From positions 62,001 to 126,000 of the forward strand of contig NZ_JADGMI010000001.1 of NCBI RefSeq assembly GCF_015234305.1: 64,000 nt of DNA, written 5' to 3'. The notes beneath the pieces are model-generated. The model was given only the letters and a program-made list of their open reading frames with translations. It ran no database searches and was not told the DNA's origin. A program made the translations under genes and the position numbers. Below, piece by piece: positions 41,281-53,346 of the stretch. Numbering within the stretch: the first letter of the stretch is position 1; each line of letters begins with the position of its first letter. Origin of the DNA: Superficieibacter sp. 1612_C1. GTDB taxonomy: Bacteria; Pseudomonadota; Gammaproteobacteria; Enterobacterales; Enterobacteriaceae.

Positions 41281-42633
41281 ATGGAAAGTACTAACAAGCT
41301 GAAGCGGGGACTGAGCACCCGTCACATTCGCTTTATGGCACTCGGGTCGGCAATTGGCACCGGCCTTTTTTATGGCTCGGCGGATGCTATAAAAATGGCA
41401 GGTCCCAGCGTACTGCTGGCCTATATTATCGGCGGCGTTGCTGCTTATATCATCATGCGTGCATTGGGGGAGATGTCGGTCCACAACCCCTCTGCCAGCT
41501 CCTTTTCGCGCTATGCTCAGGACAATCTCGGCCCGCTGGCGGGCTATATCACCGGCTGGACCTACTGCTTCGAAATCCTGATCGTTGCCATTGCCGACGT
41601 TACGGCGTTCGGCATCTATATGGGCGTCTGGTTCCCCGATGTGCCGCACTGGATTTGGGTGCTTAGCGTGGTGATGATCATCTGCGCGGTTAACTTAATG
41701 AGCGTGAAGGTGTTCGGCGAACTGGAGTTCTGGTTCTCCTTCTTTAAGGTCGCCACCATTATTATTATGATCGTGGCGGGCATCGGCATCATCGTCTGGG
41801 GGATTGGCAACGGCGGGCAACCGACCGGCATCCATAACCTGTGGAGTAACGGCGGCTTCTTCAGCCACGGCTGGCTGGGGATGGTGATGTCGTTGCAAAT
41901 GGTGATGTTTGCTTACGGCGGTATCGAGATTATCGGTATTACCGCGGGCGAAGCGAAAGATCCTCAGACCTCCATTCCTCGCGCAATCAACTCTGTACCG
42001 ATGCGTATTCTGGTGTTCTACGTCGGTACGCTGTTTGTGATTATGTCCATCTACCCGTGGAATCAGGTCGGCACAGACGGCAGTCCATTTGTCCTGACGT
42101 TTCAGCATATGGGGATCACCTTTGCTGCCAGTATCCTGAACTTTGTGGTGCTGACCGCCTCGCTTTCCGCTATTAACAGCGACGTTTTCGGCGTGGGGCG
42201 TATGCTGCACGGCATGGCAGAGCAGGGCAGTGCGCCGAAGTTTTTCGCCAAAACCTCACGTCGCGGTATTCCGTGGGTGACGGTGGTGGTGATGACCTTC
42301 GCATTGCTGCTGGCGGTTTATCTTAACTACATCATTCCAGAGAACGTCTTCCTGGTAATCGCCTCGCTGGCGACCTTCGCGACGGTGTGGGTGTGGATAA
42401 TGATCCTCTTGTCGCAGGTGGCTTTCCGCCGCCGCCTGTCGCCAGAAGAGACTAAAGCGCTGAAGTTTAAGGTGCCGGGTGGTGTGGTGACGACGATTGT
42501 CGGGCTGATTTTCCTGGTCTTTATCATCGCGCTGATTGGCTATCATCCGGACACGCGTATTTCGCTGTACGTCGGCTTCGGCTGGATTGTACTGCTGCTG
42601 ATTGGCTGGATGTTTAAGCGCCGCCAGGCATAA
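41281..42633 (+). CDS. proY: Amino-acid permease ProY (APC superfamily)
   Basis: 450 residues (457 in E. coli; the C-terminal tail is shorter). The APC family signature is at the N-terminus: [21 protein letters not shown]. It has 12 predicted helices. ProY is a proline-specific or related amino-acid permease of the inner membrane, cryptic in E. coli and Salmonella unless activated. ATG 41281 ([10 protein letters not shown]) matches the family start; another ATG lies 15 bases earlier. The ribosome site is poor, which fits weak expression. Confidence 0.93.
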   Translation: MESTNKLKRGLSTRHIRFMALGSAIGTGLFYGSADAIKMAGPSVLLAYIIGGVAAYIIMRALGEMSVHNPSASSFSRYAQDNLGPLAGYITGWTYCFEILIVAIADVTAFGIYMGVWFPDVPHWIWVLSVVMIICAVNLMSVKVFGELEFWFSFFKVATIIIMIVAGIGIIVWGIGNGGQPTGIHNLWSNGGFFSHGWLGMVMSLQMVMFAYGGIEIIGITAGEAKDPQTSIPRAINSVPMRILVFYVGTLFVIMSIYPWNQVGTDGSPFVLTFQHMGITFAASILNFVVLTASLSAINSDVFGVGRMLHGMAEQGSAPKFFAKTSRRGIPWVTVVVMTFALLLAVYLNYIIPENVFLVIASLATFATVWVWIMILLSQVAFRRRLSPEETKALKFKVPGGVVTTIVGLIFLVFIIALIGYHPDTRISLYVGFGWIVLLLIGWMFKRRQA

Positions 42634-42663
42634 TTCCGCAGTATAACGTTTGCCAGCAATCTG

Positions 42664-42692
42664 AGACCGGGAGATATCCCGGTCTTTTTTTT
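42664..42692 (+). terminator. proY terminator
   Basis: AGACCGGGA, loop GATA, TCCCGGTCT, then a T-tract. It is 31 bp after the stop. Confidence 0.92.
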
Positions 42693-42845
42693 GCTTACAT
42701 TTGCATTCTCTCGTGCACTAAAAACCGATCTATCCTGAATGTTCTGCGCCCCCGGCTTCACCCCTGGAAAAACAGCCAAAAGAGGAGGGGGAGCGGCGCG
42801 GCTTGTGTCATGGTGGGCTGATTTTTTAAGGAAAGAGGATTGATG

Positions 42846-44663
42846 ATGTTACATGCCTGGCATCTTCCCGTTGCGCCTTTTGTCGCGCAGCGACAGGAAC
42901 GGCTAACTATCACGCTGTGGCTGAGTGGGGAACACCTGCCGACGCGTGTTGTCCTGCGCAGCGAGCTGGATAACGAAGAGATTTCACTGCCCATGCGGCG
43001 TTCCGCGCATGCGCCGCATCCGGGGGTTGTCGCATGGCGCGCGGACATCGATTTGAACGAAGGGCAGCCCCGTCGCCGCTATCTGTTTAAGCTGCTGTGG
43101 GAAAATCGACAGCGGTGGTTTGGCCCGCAGGGAATCAGTCAGTTTCCGCCTGCGCGCCTCGAACATTTCGCGCTGGATCTGCCCGATAGCGGCCCGGACT
43201 GGGTGGCTGACCAGGTATTTTACCAGATCTTTCCCGATCGCTTCGCGCGCAGCAAACCGGGGCCGATTGCTAAAGACAACGTCTACTATCACCACGCGGC
43301 CGGGCGGGAAATTGTTCTGCGCGAGTGGGATGAGCCGTTAACCGCCGAAGCCGGGGGATCGACCTTTTACGGCGGCGATCTCGACGGGATCGGAGAGAAA
43401 CTTCCATATCTGAAAAAGCTTGGCGTCACCGCCCTTTACCTGAACCCGGTTTTTGTCGCCCCCAGCGTGCATAAATACGATACCGAAGATTATCGCCAGG
43501 TCGATCCGCAGTTTGGTGGCAACGTTGCGCTGCTGCGCCTGCGGCAGACTACGCTGGCACAGGGAATGCGGCTGATCCTCGACGGCGTATTTAACCATAG
43601 CGGCGACTCCCATGGCTGGTTCGATCGCCATAACCGGGGAACCGGCGGTGCGTGCCATAACCCGGAATCCCCCTGGCGCGACTGGTACAGTTTTTCCGAA
43701 GAGGGACGCGCACTTGACTGGCTGGGCTATCCGAGCCTGCCGAAGCTGGATTATCGGTCAGAAACGCTGGTCGATGAAATTTACGGCGGCGAGGACAGCA
43801 TTGTTCGCCACTGGCTGAAAGCGCCGTGGAATATGGATGGCTGGCGGCTGGACGTCGTGCATATGCTCGGCGAGAACGGCGGTGCGCGCAATAATATGCA
43901 CCATATCGCCGGGATTACGCGTGCGGCGAAAGAAGCGCGCCCGGATGCGTTTGTTTTTGGCGAGCATTTTGGCGACGCCCGCCAGTGGCTGCAAAACGAT
44001 GCGGAAGATGCGGCCATGAACTACATGGGCTTCACCAAGCCGCTGTGGGCGTTTCTGGCGAACACCGATCTCTCTTACGATCCACAGGATATCGACGCGC
44101 AAATCTGTATGGCGTGGATGGATAACTATCGCGCCTCGCTCTCCCATCAGCAGCAGCTACGCATGTTTAACCAGCTCGACAGCCACGATACCTCACGTTT
44201 TAAAACGCTGCTTGGTAAAGACGTGGCGCGTTTGCCGCTGGCGGTGGTGTGGCTGTTTACCTGGCCCGGCGTGCCCTGTATTTATTACGGCGATGAAGTG
44301 GGGCTGGACGGCGCGAACGATCCCTTCTGCCGCAAACCGTTTCCGTGGGATAAACGTCAGCAGGACGGTGAGTTACTGGCGCTGTATCAGCGAATGGCGA
44401 TGCTGCGTCGGCGTAGTCAGGCGCTGCGTCGCGGCGCTTGCCAGGTGATCTATGCCGAGGGCGACGTGGTGGTGTTCGTGCGGGTGCTGAAGCAGCAGCG
44501 TGTACTGGTGGCGATTAACCGTGGTCAGGCGTGTGAAGTGGTGGCCGGTGATTCGCCGCTGTTAAACGTTAAGGCGTGGTATCTGAAAGAGGGGAAAGGC
44601 ACGTTTGAGGGAGATCTCCTGACGCTGCCCGCGGTTTCGGCTTCGGTGTGGGTGGGGAACTAA
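42846..44663 (+). CDS. malZ: Maltodextrin glucosidase MalZ
   Basis: 605 residues (604 in E. coli), GH13. An N-terminal beta-sandwich (about 1-110) precedes the (beta/alpha)8 barrel. Catalytic blocks are [18 protein letters not shown] (nucleophile Asp), GEHFGD (acid Glu) and LDSHDT. It trims glucose from the reducing end of maltodextrins in the cytoplasm. Three start codons lie in a row (TTG 42840, ATG 42843, ATG 42846); the last gives MLHAWHLP, the E. coli-like start, seven bases after GAGG. MalT control is expected, but I found no convincing MalT box. Confidence 0.95.
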   Translation: MLHAWHLPVAPFVAQRQERLTITLWLSGEHLPTRVVLRSELDNEEISLPMRRSAHAPHPGVVAWRADIDLNEGQPRRRYLFKLLWENRQRWFGPQGISQFPPARLEHFALDLPDSGPDWVADQVFYQIFPDRFARSKPGPIAKDNVYYHHAAGREIVLREWDEPLTAEAGGSTFYGGDLDGIGEKLPYLKKLGVTALYLNPVFVAPSVHKYDTEDYRQVDPQFGGNVALLRLRQTTLAQGMRLILDGVFNHSGDSHGWFDRHNRGTGGACHNPESPWRDWYSFSEEGRALDWLGYPSLPKLDYRSETLVDEIYGGEDSIVRHWLKAPWNMDGWRLDVVHMLGENGGARNNMHHIAGITRAAKEARPDAFVFGEHFGDARQWLQNDAEDAAMNYMGFTKPLWAFLANTDLSYDPQDIDAQICMAWMDNYRASLSHQQQLRMFNQLDSHDTSRFKTLLGKDVARLPLAVVWLFTWPGVPCIYYGDEVGLDGANDPFCRKPFPWDKRQQDGELLALYQRMAMLRRRSQALRRGACQVIYAEGDVVVFVRVLKQQRVLVAINRGQACEVVAGDSPLLNVKAWYLKEGKGTFEGDLLTLPAVSASVWVGN

Positions 44664-44685
44664 CGCGCTCAATCAGCGTAAAACG

Positions 44686-45014
44686 TGCCCGGTGGCGGCT
44701 TCGCCTTACCGGGCCTACGATCTGGTGTGATTGAGAAGGCGGGCGTCAAACGTAGGCCCGGTAAGCGCAGCGCCACCGGGCATCACGGCGCGACAATACT
44801 TTGCCCGGTGGCGGCTTCGCCTTACCGGGCCTGCGATCTGGTGTGATTGAGAAGGCGGGTGTTAAACGTAGGCCCGGTAAGCGCAGCGCCACCGGGCATC
44901 ACGGCGCGACAATACTTTGCCCGGTGGCGGCTTCGCCTTACCGGGCCTGCGATCTGGTGTGATTGAGAAGGCGGGTGCCAAACGTAGGCCCGGTAAGCGC
45001 AGCGCCACCGGGCA
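44686..45014. repeat. BIME array: nearly three 116-bp tandem units
   Basis: Units start at 44686, 44802 and 44918 (TGCCCGGTGGCGGCTTCGCC), exactly 116 bp apart. Each holds a REP, a spacer (GATCTGGTGTGATTGAGAAGG...) and an inverted REP (CGTAGGCCCGGTAAGCGCAG...). The units differ at only a few bases. The array fills the gap between convergent malZ and acpH. Confidence 0.95.
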
Positions 45015-45021
45015 ACGCGTA

Positions 45022-45603
45022 CTACAACTCCCCCCGCTGCGCCTGTACCATCATCCGCGGATAAAATTGCCAAAATAGCGTCTCCAGCTTCTCATAATGC
45101 GCATCCAGATCGTGCCAGGAGTCGCGTAACGCATCAAGACGCGGACGGCGGCTGGCCATACCGTTCAGTACGTTCTGAATAAAGGCCATATCGCGATAGC
45201 GTTCCAGCCAACGTTCGGACCATAAGTAATCATTAAGATTAATAAAACGCGGCGGCGAATCGGGCAGAATGCCGCCAATCTGCGCCTCGGCGTAGCCCAC
45301 GAACTCCACCAGCGGCAGTTCGGGCGAGACTTCTTCCCAGTGCAGCGAAAGAAAATGATCCCACATGACATCCAGCGTGATCGGCGCAACCCGGCGTGTC
45401 TCCGGGCGAAACCACTCCCGCGCCGTTTTCACTTCCGGCAGATTATCCGTCAGCACATCGATACGCCGGTGCATATAAATGCCGTCCACTACCGCCTGTG
45501 GGTAGAGCGACTGCGGATTACCGCGGACGAAATCCGCCAGTAGATTGCCCGACAGCGAACTGTCAGCGAGATGAGCGAGGTGCAGGTGAGCGAGAAAATT
45601 CAT
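45022..45603 (-). CDS. acpH: Acyl-carrier-protein phosphodiesterase AcpH
   Basis: 193 residues, as in E. coli (YajB). It starts [28 protein letters not shown]. The HD-type metal motif is represented by the early His/Asp residues and YMHRRID and [12 protein letters not shown]. It removes the 4'-phosphopantetheine arm from holo-ACP. It is divergent from queA; the stop lies eight bases from the BIME array. Confidence 0.94.
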   Translation of the reverse strand: MNFLAHLHLAHLADSSLSGNLLADFVRGNPQSLYPQAVVDGIYMHRRIDVLTDNLPEVKTAREWFRPETRRVAPITLDVMWDHFLSLHWEEVSPELPLVEFVGYAEAQIGGILPDSPPRFINLNDYLWSERWLERYRDMAFIQNVLNGMASRRPRLDALRDSWHDLDAHYEKLETLFWQFYPRMMVQAQRGEL

Positions 45604-45693
45604 GGTTTATTGCTATCTCCGGCAGGGTAAAGGTTGCAGGGAAAACGCCCCGGCACTAGACTACCCGCCTCTTTATTTGTCCTGGTTACCGTC

Positions 45694-46776
45694 ATGCGTC
45701 TTGCCGATTTTTCCTTTGAACTCCCTGAATCCCTGATTGCTCACTATCCGCAGCCTGAACGCAGCGCGTGTCGCTTGTTATCGCTGGACGGGCCGACAGG
45801 GGCACTGACGCATGGTACTTTCACCGATCTGCTCGACAAGCTCAACCCCGGCGATCTTCTGGTCTTTAATAATACCCGGGTGATCCCGGCGCGTCTGTTT
45901 GGTCGTAAAGCCAGCGGCGGCAAGATTGAAGTGCTGGTCGAGCGGATGCTGGATGATAAACGTATTCTGGCACATATTCGCGCCTCTAAAGCGCCAAAGC
46001 CCGGTGCGGAACTGCTGCTCGGCGATGATGAAAGCATCAACGCAACGATGACCGCCCGTCACGATGCATTGTTTGAAGTTGAGTTTCACGATGAGCGCCC
46101 GGTGCTGGATATCCTCAACGCCATCGGCCACATGCCGCTGCCGCCGTATATCGACCGCCCGGATGAAGATGCTGACCGCGAACTGTATCAGACCGTCTAC
46201 AGTCAAAAGCCAGGCGCGGTAGCCGCGCCGACCGCCGGTTTGCACTTCGATGAACCGCTGCTGGAACGCCTGCGGCAGAAAGGTATTGAGATGGCGTTTG
46301 TCACCCTGCACGTGGGGGCGGGGACGTTCCAGCCGGTGCGCGTCGAGAGCATTGAAGATCACATCATGCACTCTGAATATGCTGAAGTGCCGCAGGACGT
46401 GGTTGACGCGGTGCTGACCGCCAAAGCGCGCGGCAACCGGGTGATTGCTGTGGGCACGACTTCGGTACGCTCGCTGGAGAGCGCGGCGCAGGCGGCGAAA
46501 AATGACCTGATCGAGCCGTTCTTTGGCGATACGCAAATCTTTATCTATCCTGGCTATCAATACAAAGTCATTGATGCGCTGGTGACTAACTTCCACCTGC
46601 CAGAATCCACGCTGATTATGCTGGTCTCGGCATTTGCGGGTTATAAACACACCATGAATGCGTATGAGCAGGCGGTTAACGCCGAATATCGCTTTTTTAG
46701 TTATGGCGATGCGATGTATATCACGTACAATCCGTCGGCGATTAATGAACGTGTCGGGGATGACTCCGCGGCATAA
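45694..46776 (+). CDS. queA: S-adenosylmethionine:tRNA ribosyltransferase-isomerase QueA
   Basis: 360 residues (356 in E. coli). It starts [40 protein letters not shown] and GAGTFQPVR are family blocks. It moves the ribosyl part of SAM to preQ1 in tRNA to give epoxyqueuosine. ATG 45694 matches the family start although no clear ribosome site precedes it. It is first of queA-tgt-yajC-secD-secF. Confidence 0.96.
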   Translation: MRLADFSFELPESLIAHYPQPERSACRLLSLDGPTGALTHGTFTDLLDKLNPGDLLVFNNTRVIPARLFGRKASGGKIEVLVERMLDDKRILAHIRASKAPKPGAELLLGDDESINATMTARHDALFEVEFHDERPVLDILNAIGHMPLPPYIDRPDEDADRELYQTVYSQKPGAVAAPTAGLHFDEPLLERLRQKGIEMAFVTLHVGAGTFQPVRVESIEDHIMHSEYAEVPQDVVDAVLTAKARGNRVIAVGTTSVRSLESAAQAAKNDLIEPFFGDTQIFIYPGYQYKVIDALVTNFHLPESTLIMLVSAFAGYKHTMNAYEQAVNAEYRFFSYGDAMYITYNPSAINERVGDDSAA

Positions 46777-47946
<1,170 letters not shown>

Positions 47947-47968
47947 TTTTAATAATGAGGGAATTTGA

Positions 47969-48301
47969 ATGAGCTTTTTTATTTCTGATGCGATAGCAGC
48001 ACCAGCCGCAGGTGCAGGCCAAAGCCAGTGGACGTTGATTCCGATGCTGGTGGTTTTTGGTCTGATTTTCTACTTCATGATCTTACGTCCTCAGCAGAAG
48101 CGTACTAAAGAGCATAAAAATCTGATGAGCTCTATCGCGAAAGGCGATGAAGTATTGACCAACGGCGGCCTGGTTGGTCGCGTCACTAAAGTGGCTGAGA
48201 CGGGTTATATCGTCATCGCTCTGAACGACACCACTGAAGTGGTTATCAAACGTGATTTCGTAGCTGCCGTTCTGCCGAAAGGCACGATGAAGGCGCTGTA
48301 A
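47969..48301 (+). CDS. yajC: Sec translocon accessory protein YajC
   Basis: 110 residues, the E. coli length. One membrane helix (TLIPMLVVFGLIFYFMILRPQ, about 22-42) is followed by a cytoplasmic domain (EHKNLMSSIAKGDEVLTNGGLVGRV). It joins SecDF next to SecYEG. It is 22 bp after tgt and 27 bp before secD. Confidence 0.97.
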   Translation: MSFFISDAIAAPAAGAGQSQWTLIPMLVVFGLIFYFMILRPQQKRTKEHKNLMSSIAKGDEVLTNGGLVGRVTKVAETGYIVIALNDTTEVVIKRDFVAAVLPKGTMKAL

Positions 48302-48328
48302 TTTATTGATTTCCCAAAGGGAACTGCC

Positions 48329-50176
48329 GTGTTAAACCGTTATCCTTTGTGGAAGTACATTATGCTGGTCGTCGTGATTATCGTCGGCCTGCTTTACGCA
48401 CTTCCCAACCTTTATGGTGAGGATCCGGCTGTTCAGGTCACTGGCGCGCGCGGCAGCGCCGCCAGTGAGCAAACGCTGATCCAGGTCCAGAATACGTTAC
48501 AAAAAGAAAAAATCACCGCGAAGTCCATGGCGCTGGAAGAGGGTGCTATTTTAGTGCGCTTCGACTCCACGGATACCCAACTGCGTGCACGTGAAGCGCT
48601 GGTTGACGTGCTGAGCGACAAATACGTCGTGGCGCTTAACCTCGCACCGGCAACCCCGCGCTGGCTGGCAGCCCTCAAAGCAGAGCCGATGAAGCTCGGT
48701 CTTGACCTGCGTGGCGGCGTTCACTTCCTGATGGAAGTGGATATGGACACCGCACTGGGTAAACTCCAGGAACAAAATATCGACGGCCTGCGCAGCGATC
48801 TGCGTGAAAAAGGCATTCCTTACACTACCGTTCGTAAAGAAAATAATTATGGCCTGAGCATTACTTTCCGTGATGCGACTGCCCGTGATGAAGCGGTTTC
48901 TTATCTGAGCAAGCGTCATCAGGATCTGGTGATTTCGAGCCAGGGCGATAACGCGCTGCGTGCGGTGATGACCGATGCGCGTCTGAGCGAAGCCCGTGAA
49001 TATGCGGTCCAGCAGAACATCAACATTCTGCGTAACCGTGTAAACCAGCTGGGCGTTGCCGAGCCGGTGGTTCAACGCCAGGGCGCAGACCGTATTGTGG
49101 TCGAGCTACCAGGTATTCAGGACACCGCGCGGGCGAAAGAGATCCTTGGTGCAACCGCAACGCTGGAATTCCGTCTGGTTAACACCAACGTCGATCAGGC
49201 TGCCGCCGCGTCTGGCCGTATTCCCGGCGACTCAGAAGTGAAGCAGATGCGTGAAGGCCAGCCGGTAGTGCTGTTCAAACGCGTGATCCTGACCGGTGAC
49301 CATATTACCGACTCCACCTCTAATCAGGATGAGTACAACCAGCCGCAGGTTAACATCTCGCTCGACAGCGCAGGTGGTAACATTATGTCTAACTTCACCA
49401 AAGACAACATCGGTAAACCGATGGCGACCCTGTTTGTGGAGTATAAAGACAGCGGTAAAAAAGATGCCAACGGGCGTGCGGTTCTGGTGAAACAGGAAGA
49501 GGTGATTAACGTCGCCAATATCCAGTCTCGTCTGGGTAACAGCTTCCGTATTACCGGTATTAACAACCCGAATGAAGCGCGCCAGCTCTCGCTGCTGTTG
49601 CGTGCCGGTGCGTTGATTGCGCCGATTCAGATTGTTGAAGAGCGCACTATCGGGCCAACGCTGGGTATGCAGAATATCAAGCAGGGTCTGGAAGCCTGTC
49701 TGGCTGGTCTGGTGGTTTCCATCCTGTTTATGTTGGTCTTCTACAAGAAGTTTGGTCTGATTGCGACCAGTGCGTTAGTGGCGAACCTGGTGCTGATCGT
49801 CGGTATCATGTCACTCCTGCCGGGCGCAACGCTAAGTATGCCGGGTATCGCAGGTATCGTCCTAACCCTTGCGGTGGCGGTCGATGCTAACGTACTGATT
49901 AACGAACGTATCAAAGAAGAGTTAAGCAACGGACGTTCGGTGCAGCAGGCGATCCACGAAGGCTATGCGGGCGCGTTCAGCTCCATCTTCGATGCGAACA
50001 TTACCACGTTGATTAAAGTTCTGATCCTCTATGCCGTAGGCACCGGGGCCATTAAAGGGTTCGCGATCACTACCGGTATTGGTGTGGCGACGTCGATGTT
50101 TACCGCGATTGTCGGTACGCGTGCCATCGTAAACCTGTTGTATGGCGGCAAACGCGTCAACAAGCTGTCAATCTGA
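48329..50176 (+). CDS. secD: Protein translocase subunit SecD
   Basis: 615 residues, the E. coli length. The P1 periplasmic domain follows the first helix; [17 protein letters not shown] is the SecD motif, and six helices of RND type include [13 protein letters not shown]. It uses the proton gradient with SecF to pull proteins through the translocon. GTG start with AAAGGGA upstream. Confidence 0.97.
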   Translation: MLNRYPLWKYIMLVVVIIVGLLYALPNLYGEDPAVQVTGARGSAASEQTLIQVQNTLQKEKITAKSMALEEGAILVRFDSTDTQLRAREALVDVLSDKYVVALNLAPATPRWLAALKAEPMKLGLDLRGGVHFLMEVDMDTALGKLQEQNIDGLRSDLREKGIPYTTVRKENNYGLSITFRDATARDEAVSYLSKRHQDLVISSQGDNALRAVMTDARLSEAREYAVQQNINILRNRVNQLGVAEPVVQRQGADRIVVELPGIQDTARAKEILGATATLEFRLVNTNVDQAAAASGRIPGDSEVKQMREGQPVVLFKRVILTGDHITDSTSNQDEYNQPQVNISLDSAGGNIMSNFTKDNIGKPMATLFVEYKDSGKKDANGRAVLVKQEEVINVANIQSRLGNSFRITGINNPNEARQLSLLLRAGALIAPIQIVEERTIGPTLGMQNIKQGLEACLAGLVVSILFMLVFYKKFGLIATSALVANLVLIVGIMSLLPGATLSMPGIAGIVLTLAVAVDANVLINERIKEELSNGRSVQQAIHEGYAGAFSSIFDANITTLIKVLILYAVGTGAIKGFAITTGIGVATSMFTAIVGTRAIVNLLYGGKRVNKLSI

Positions 50177-50186
50177 GGAGTGCGAT

Positions 50187-51158
50187 GTGGCACAGGAATA
50201 TACTGTTGAACAATTGAACCACGGCCGTAAAGTCTACGACTTTATGCGCTGGGACTACTGGGCTTTCGGCATCTCCGGTTTGTTGCTGGTGGCGGCCATT
50301 GTCATTATGGGCGTGCGCGGATTTAACTGGGGTCTCGATTTCACCGGCGGTACCGTTATTGAAATCACCCTGGAAAAACCGGCGGATATGGACGTGATGC
50401 GCGAAGCGCTGCAAAAGGCGGGCTTTGAAGAGCCGCAGTTGCAGAACTTTGGTAGCAGCCACGACATCATGGTGCGCATGCCGCCAACCGAAGGTGAAAA
50501 CGGCGGGCAGGTACTGGGTAGCAAGGTGCTGAGCGTCATCAATGAAGCCACCAGCCAGAACGCGGCGGTTAAGCGCATTGAATTCGTCGGGCCGAGCGTC
50601 GGTGCCGATCTGGCGCAAACCGGTGCGATGGCGCTGATGGTGGCGCTGATCTCCATCCTTGTGTATGTCGGTTTCCGCTTCGAGTGGCGACTGGCGGCAG
50701 GGGTGGTTATCTCGCTGGCGCACGACGTGATCATCACCTTAGGGATCCTGTCGCTGTTCCATATCGAGATTGACCTGACCATCGTTGCATCGTTGATGTC
50801 GGTTATCGGTTACTCACTGAACGACAGCATCGTGGTATCGGACCGTATTCGTGAAAACTTCCGCAAAATTCGTCGCGGGACGCCTTACGAAATCTTTAAC
50901 GTGTCTTTGACCCAGACGCTGCACCGTACGTTGATTACCTCCGGTACAACGTTGGTGGTTATTCTGATGCTGTATCTCTTCGGGGGTCCGGTACTGGAAG
51001 GCTTCTCACTGACCATGCTGATCGGTGTTTCCATCGGTACCGCATCGTCAATCTACGTGGCTTCGGCGCTGGCGCTGAAACTGGGTATGAAGCGCGAGCA
51101 TATGCTCCAGCAGAAAGTCGAGAAAGAAGGGGCGGATCAGCCGTCGCTTCTGCCGTAA
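50187..51158 (+). CDS. secF: Protein translocase subunit SecF
   Basis: 323 residues, the E. coli length, from GTG 50187 after GAGGAG. Motifs are [17 protein letters not shown] and, in the transmembrane core, [20 protein letters not shown]. It partners SecD. Ten bases separate it from the secD stop, and the longer upstream frame overlaps secD. E. coli yajD, which follows secF, is absent. Confidence 0.97.
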   Translation: MAQEYTVEQLNHGRKVYDFMRWDYWAFGISGLLLVAAIVIMGVRGFNWGLDFTGGTVIEITLEKPADMDVMREALQKAGFEEPQLQNFGSSHDIMVRMPPTEGENGGQVLGSKVLSVINEATSQNAAVKRIEFVGPSVGADLAQTGAMALMVALISILVYVGFRFEWRLAAGVVISLAHDVIITLGILSLFHIEIDLTIVASLMSVIGYSLNDSIVVSDRIRENFRKIRRGTPYEIFNVSLTQTLHRTLITSGTTLVVILMLYLFGGPVLEGFSLTMLIGVSIGTASSIYVASALALKLGMKREHMLQQKVEKEGADQPSLLP

Positions 51159-51178
51159 ACTGGCTTTTATGTCATACT

Positions 51179-51209
51179 AAAATCCCGGTCATTTGACCGG
51201 GATTTTTTT
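51179..51209. terminator. secDF terminator (bidirectional)
   Basis: AATCCCGGTCA, loop TT, TGACCGGGATT, then TTTTT on the plus strand and AAAA-mirrored Ts on the minus strand. It also ends the minus-strand sugar operon, whose stop is at 51219. Confidence 0.92.
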
Positions 51210-51218
51210 ACGCAGGCG

Positions 51219-52130
51219 TCAGGCCGGGGGCGCGTAAATTTCCGTTTGCGCCGTCATGATCACCGGTTGGATCTGCCCGTCTTTAAACGCCAGCTTGTCC
51301 AGGCACAGCATTCGGTGTCCTGCTTCGCTATCGCCTGGAATGCGCCGGTGATAGGCAATTAGCCAGCTATCGTCATTCCCGAGCGAAATACAGCTGTGGT
51401 GTCCTGGGCCGTCGGCAATGGGCTGTGCGGTGAGGATCACGGTTCTCGGACCGGAGAAATCGAATGGCGTGTCGCTGTCTGCGGCCACTGCCCGGTAGGT
51501 TCCATTCTTCCAGTTGCCTTCCGACCACATAAAATGATATCTCCCCCGGCGTTTTATCATGCACGGCGCTTCAACATAGCCGGGAATGTCGATTTCCCGG
51601 AACTTTTCGCCATTCTCAAAGGGAACAAATCCATCCATTTGCGGGTTCATCTGCGCGACGTTGCAGTGTCCCCATCCACCGTAATAGAGGTAGATTTTGC
51701 CGTCGTCATCGGCAAAAAGATGCGCGTCGATGGGCTGTGCGCCGTTGATAAAATGGTCAATAAGAGGGTGTTTAAGCAGCGCGCGGAACGGACCGGCGGG
51801 GGTATCCGCGACGGCGATTTCCAGACCGCCCTGTTCTTCATCGCGCTGAATGTCGTTAGAGGCAAAGATGAGGTAATACTTGTCGTGCGCGGCGACGATG
51901 GTCGGTGCCCAGACCGCACGCCAGATCCACGGAAAATCTGCCATCTCAACGATCCCCGAATGCTTTTGCCAGTGCACTAAATCCGGGGAGGAGAAGGCGT
52001 CAATATTGAGCTGCTTTTCATATTCCGTGAAGGAGCGCGTAACGTAAATCCAGTACTGGCCTTCGTAGAAACGTATTTCCGGGTCGGCATACCAGCCCTC
52101 GACCAGCGGGTTATGAAGCGTGACAGGCAT
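51219..52130 (-). CDS. Glycoside hydrolase family 43 protein
   Basis: 303 residues, a five-bladed beta-propeller of GH43. The three carboxylates are in place: base D16 (WYADPEIR), pKa modulator D135 (QPIDAHLF) and acid E187 (YVEAPCMIK). The family includes alpha-L-arabinofuranosidases, arabinanases and beta-xylosidases. There is no signal peptide, so it acts in the cytoplasm. It is last in the island operon. Next to the GH127 enzyme, an arabinose-releasing role is likely; the exact linkage cannot be read. Confidence 0.85.
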   Translation of the reverse strand: MPVTLHNPLVEGWYADPEIRFYEGQYWIYVTRSFTEYEKQLNIDAFSSPDLVHWQKHSGIVEMADFPWIWRAVWAPTIVAAHDKYYLIFASNDIQRDEEQGGLEIAVADTPAGPFRALLKHPLIDHFINGAQPIDAHLFADDDGKIYLYYGGWGHCNVAQMNPQMDGFVPFENGEKFREIDIPGYVEAPCMIKRRGRYHFMWSEGNWKNGTYRAVAADSDTPFDFSGPRTVILTAQPIADGPGHHSCISLGNDDSWLIAYHRRIPGDSEAGHRMLCLDKLAFKDGQIQPVIMTAQTEIYAPPA

Positions 52131-52195
52131 GGTGTTTATTCCTTAACGTTAAGTTAATCAGCGAGCTGTTACGGTGAGATCCACGCGATAGCACC

Positions 52196-52215
52196 GACTC
52201 GCCTTTCGACGAGTC
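52196..52215 (-). other. Stem-loop between the ATPase and GH43 genes
   Basis: GACTCG, eight-base loop, CGAGTC, in the 92-bp gap just after the ATPase stop. No T-run; it may stabilise the upstream message or reduce GH43 expression. Confidence 0.4.
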
Positions 52216-52222
52216 AGTGGGG

Positions 52223-53335
52223 TCAAGCGGGCAGGCGAGGGCACGCCTGTTCGTTATGATCAAAAAGATGACAACAGTGTGCCGGGAGGTGCAGCCTAAC
52301 GGTGCTGTAGCACTGATGTTGATGATGGCCCGTGAGCTTCGCCGTGATGTCGCCGTCCAGATACAGACAGGTGGCGTCGCCAAGCTGCTCGATAAAATGG
52401 ATACTCCGCTCAAGGACGTTCTCGCGCGCATCCGCCGTCAGGGTAATGTGCTCCGGGCGGACCCCTACCGTCACGTTTTCACCGCATGATAACTGCTTGC
52501 CGCTCACCCCTGCGCTCAGAATCTCACCACCCGGCAGCCTGACCTCCACGCGGTCAGCATGGATTTGGATTACCTGGGCGGGCAAGAAATTCATCCGCGG
52601 CGAGCCGATAAAGCTGGCGGTAAATTTATTGCGCGGATGTTCGTAAAGCGCCATTGGCGAGCCAATCTGCGCCACGCTGCCGTATTTATTGACGTTTTCG
52701 CCGCTGTTAAGCAGCACGATTTTATCCGCCAGCGTCATCGCCTCCACCTGATCGTGGGTGACATAAATGGTGGCGATGTTTTCAAATTCCCGATGCAGGC
52801 GGCCAATCTCAAGACGCATTTGCGCACGCAGACCTGCGTCCAGGTTGGAGAGCGGTTCATCAAACAAAAAGGCACCGGGTTTGCGCACGATAGCGCGTCC
52901 GATCGCCACGCGCTGTCGCTGCCCGCCGGAGAGCGCGGCGGGGCGACGGGTAAGCAGTTCCTCCAGCTGCAAGGATTTCGCCGCCGCGGCCACCTGTTTT
53001 TTTATCTCATTCTCGGGCATCTTCGCCATCTTCAGGGCGAAGCCCATGTTTTCCTCGACGGTCATATGGGGATAGAGCGCATAGTTCTGAAACACCATCG
53101 CGATGCCCCTCTCGGAAGAGGGGACCTCGGTCATGCGTTTATCATCAATATACAACTCACCTGCAGAGATCTCCTCCAGCCCGGCGATCATCCGCAGCAG
53201 GGTAGATTTTCCGCAGCCGGACGGGCCAACGATGACGCAAAACTCACCTTTGTTGATGGTCAGGTTGATATCGTTAATCACGATCTGTTTTGCCGAATAC
53301 GCTTTGTAAACGGACTCTAATCGTATTGTTGCCAT
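52223..53335 (-). CDS. Sugar ABC transporter ATP-binding protein (UgpC/MsmK type)
   Basis: 370 residues. Walker A GPSGCGKST at 37-45, signature LSGGQRQR at 135-142, Walker B AFLFDEPLSNLDA, then the C-terminal MOI/TOBE region (about 240-370; VRPEHITL) of the CUT1 ATPases. It energises the two permeases encoded upstream. The last 40 residues are poorly conserved (Cys/His-rich: LPAHCCHLFDHNEQAC), though the frame is intact. It is 11 bp after the GH127 gene. Confidence 0.88.
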   Translation of the reverse strand: MATIRLESVYKAYSAKQIVINDINLTINKGEFCVIVGPSGCGKSTLLRMIAGLEEISAGELYIDDKRMTEVPSSERGIAMVFQNYALYPHMTVEENMGFALKMAKMPENEIKKQVAAAAKSLQLEELLTRRPAALSGGQRQRVAIGRAIVRKPGAFLFDEPLSNLDAGLRAQMRLEIGRLHREFENIATIYVTHDQVEAMTLADKIVLLNSGENVNKYGSVAQIGSPMALYEHPRNKFTASFIGSPRMNFLPAQVIQIHADRVEVRLPGGEILSAGVSGKQLSCGENVTVGVRPEHITLTADARENVLERSIHFIEQLGDATCLYLDGDITAKLTGHHQHQCYSTVRLHLPAHCCHLFDHNEQACPRLPA

Positions 53336-53346
53336 TGCCTTACCCT

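Noticed and set aside
42779-42805. MalT boxes in front of malZ (GGAGG-rich run)
   Set aside because: The run AGAGGAGGGGGAGCGGC only partly fits GGGGATGAGG and lacks the expected arrangement.
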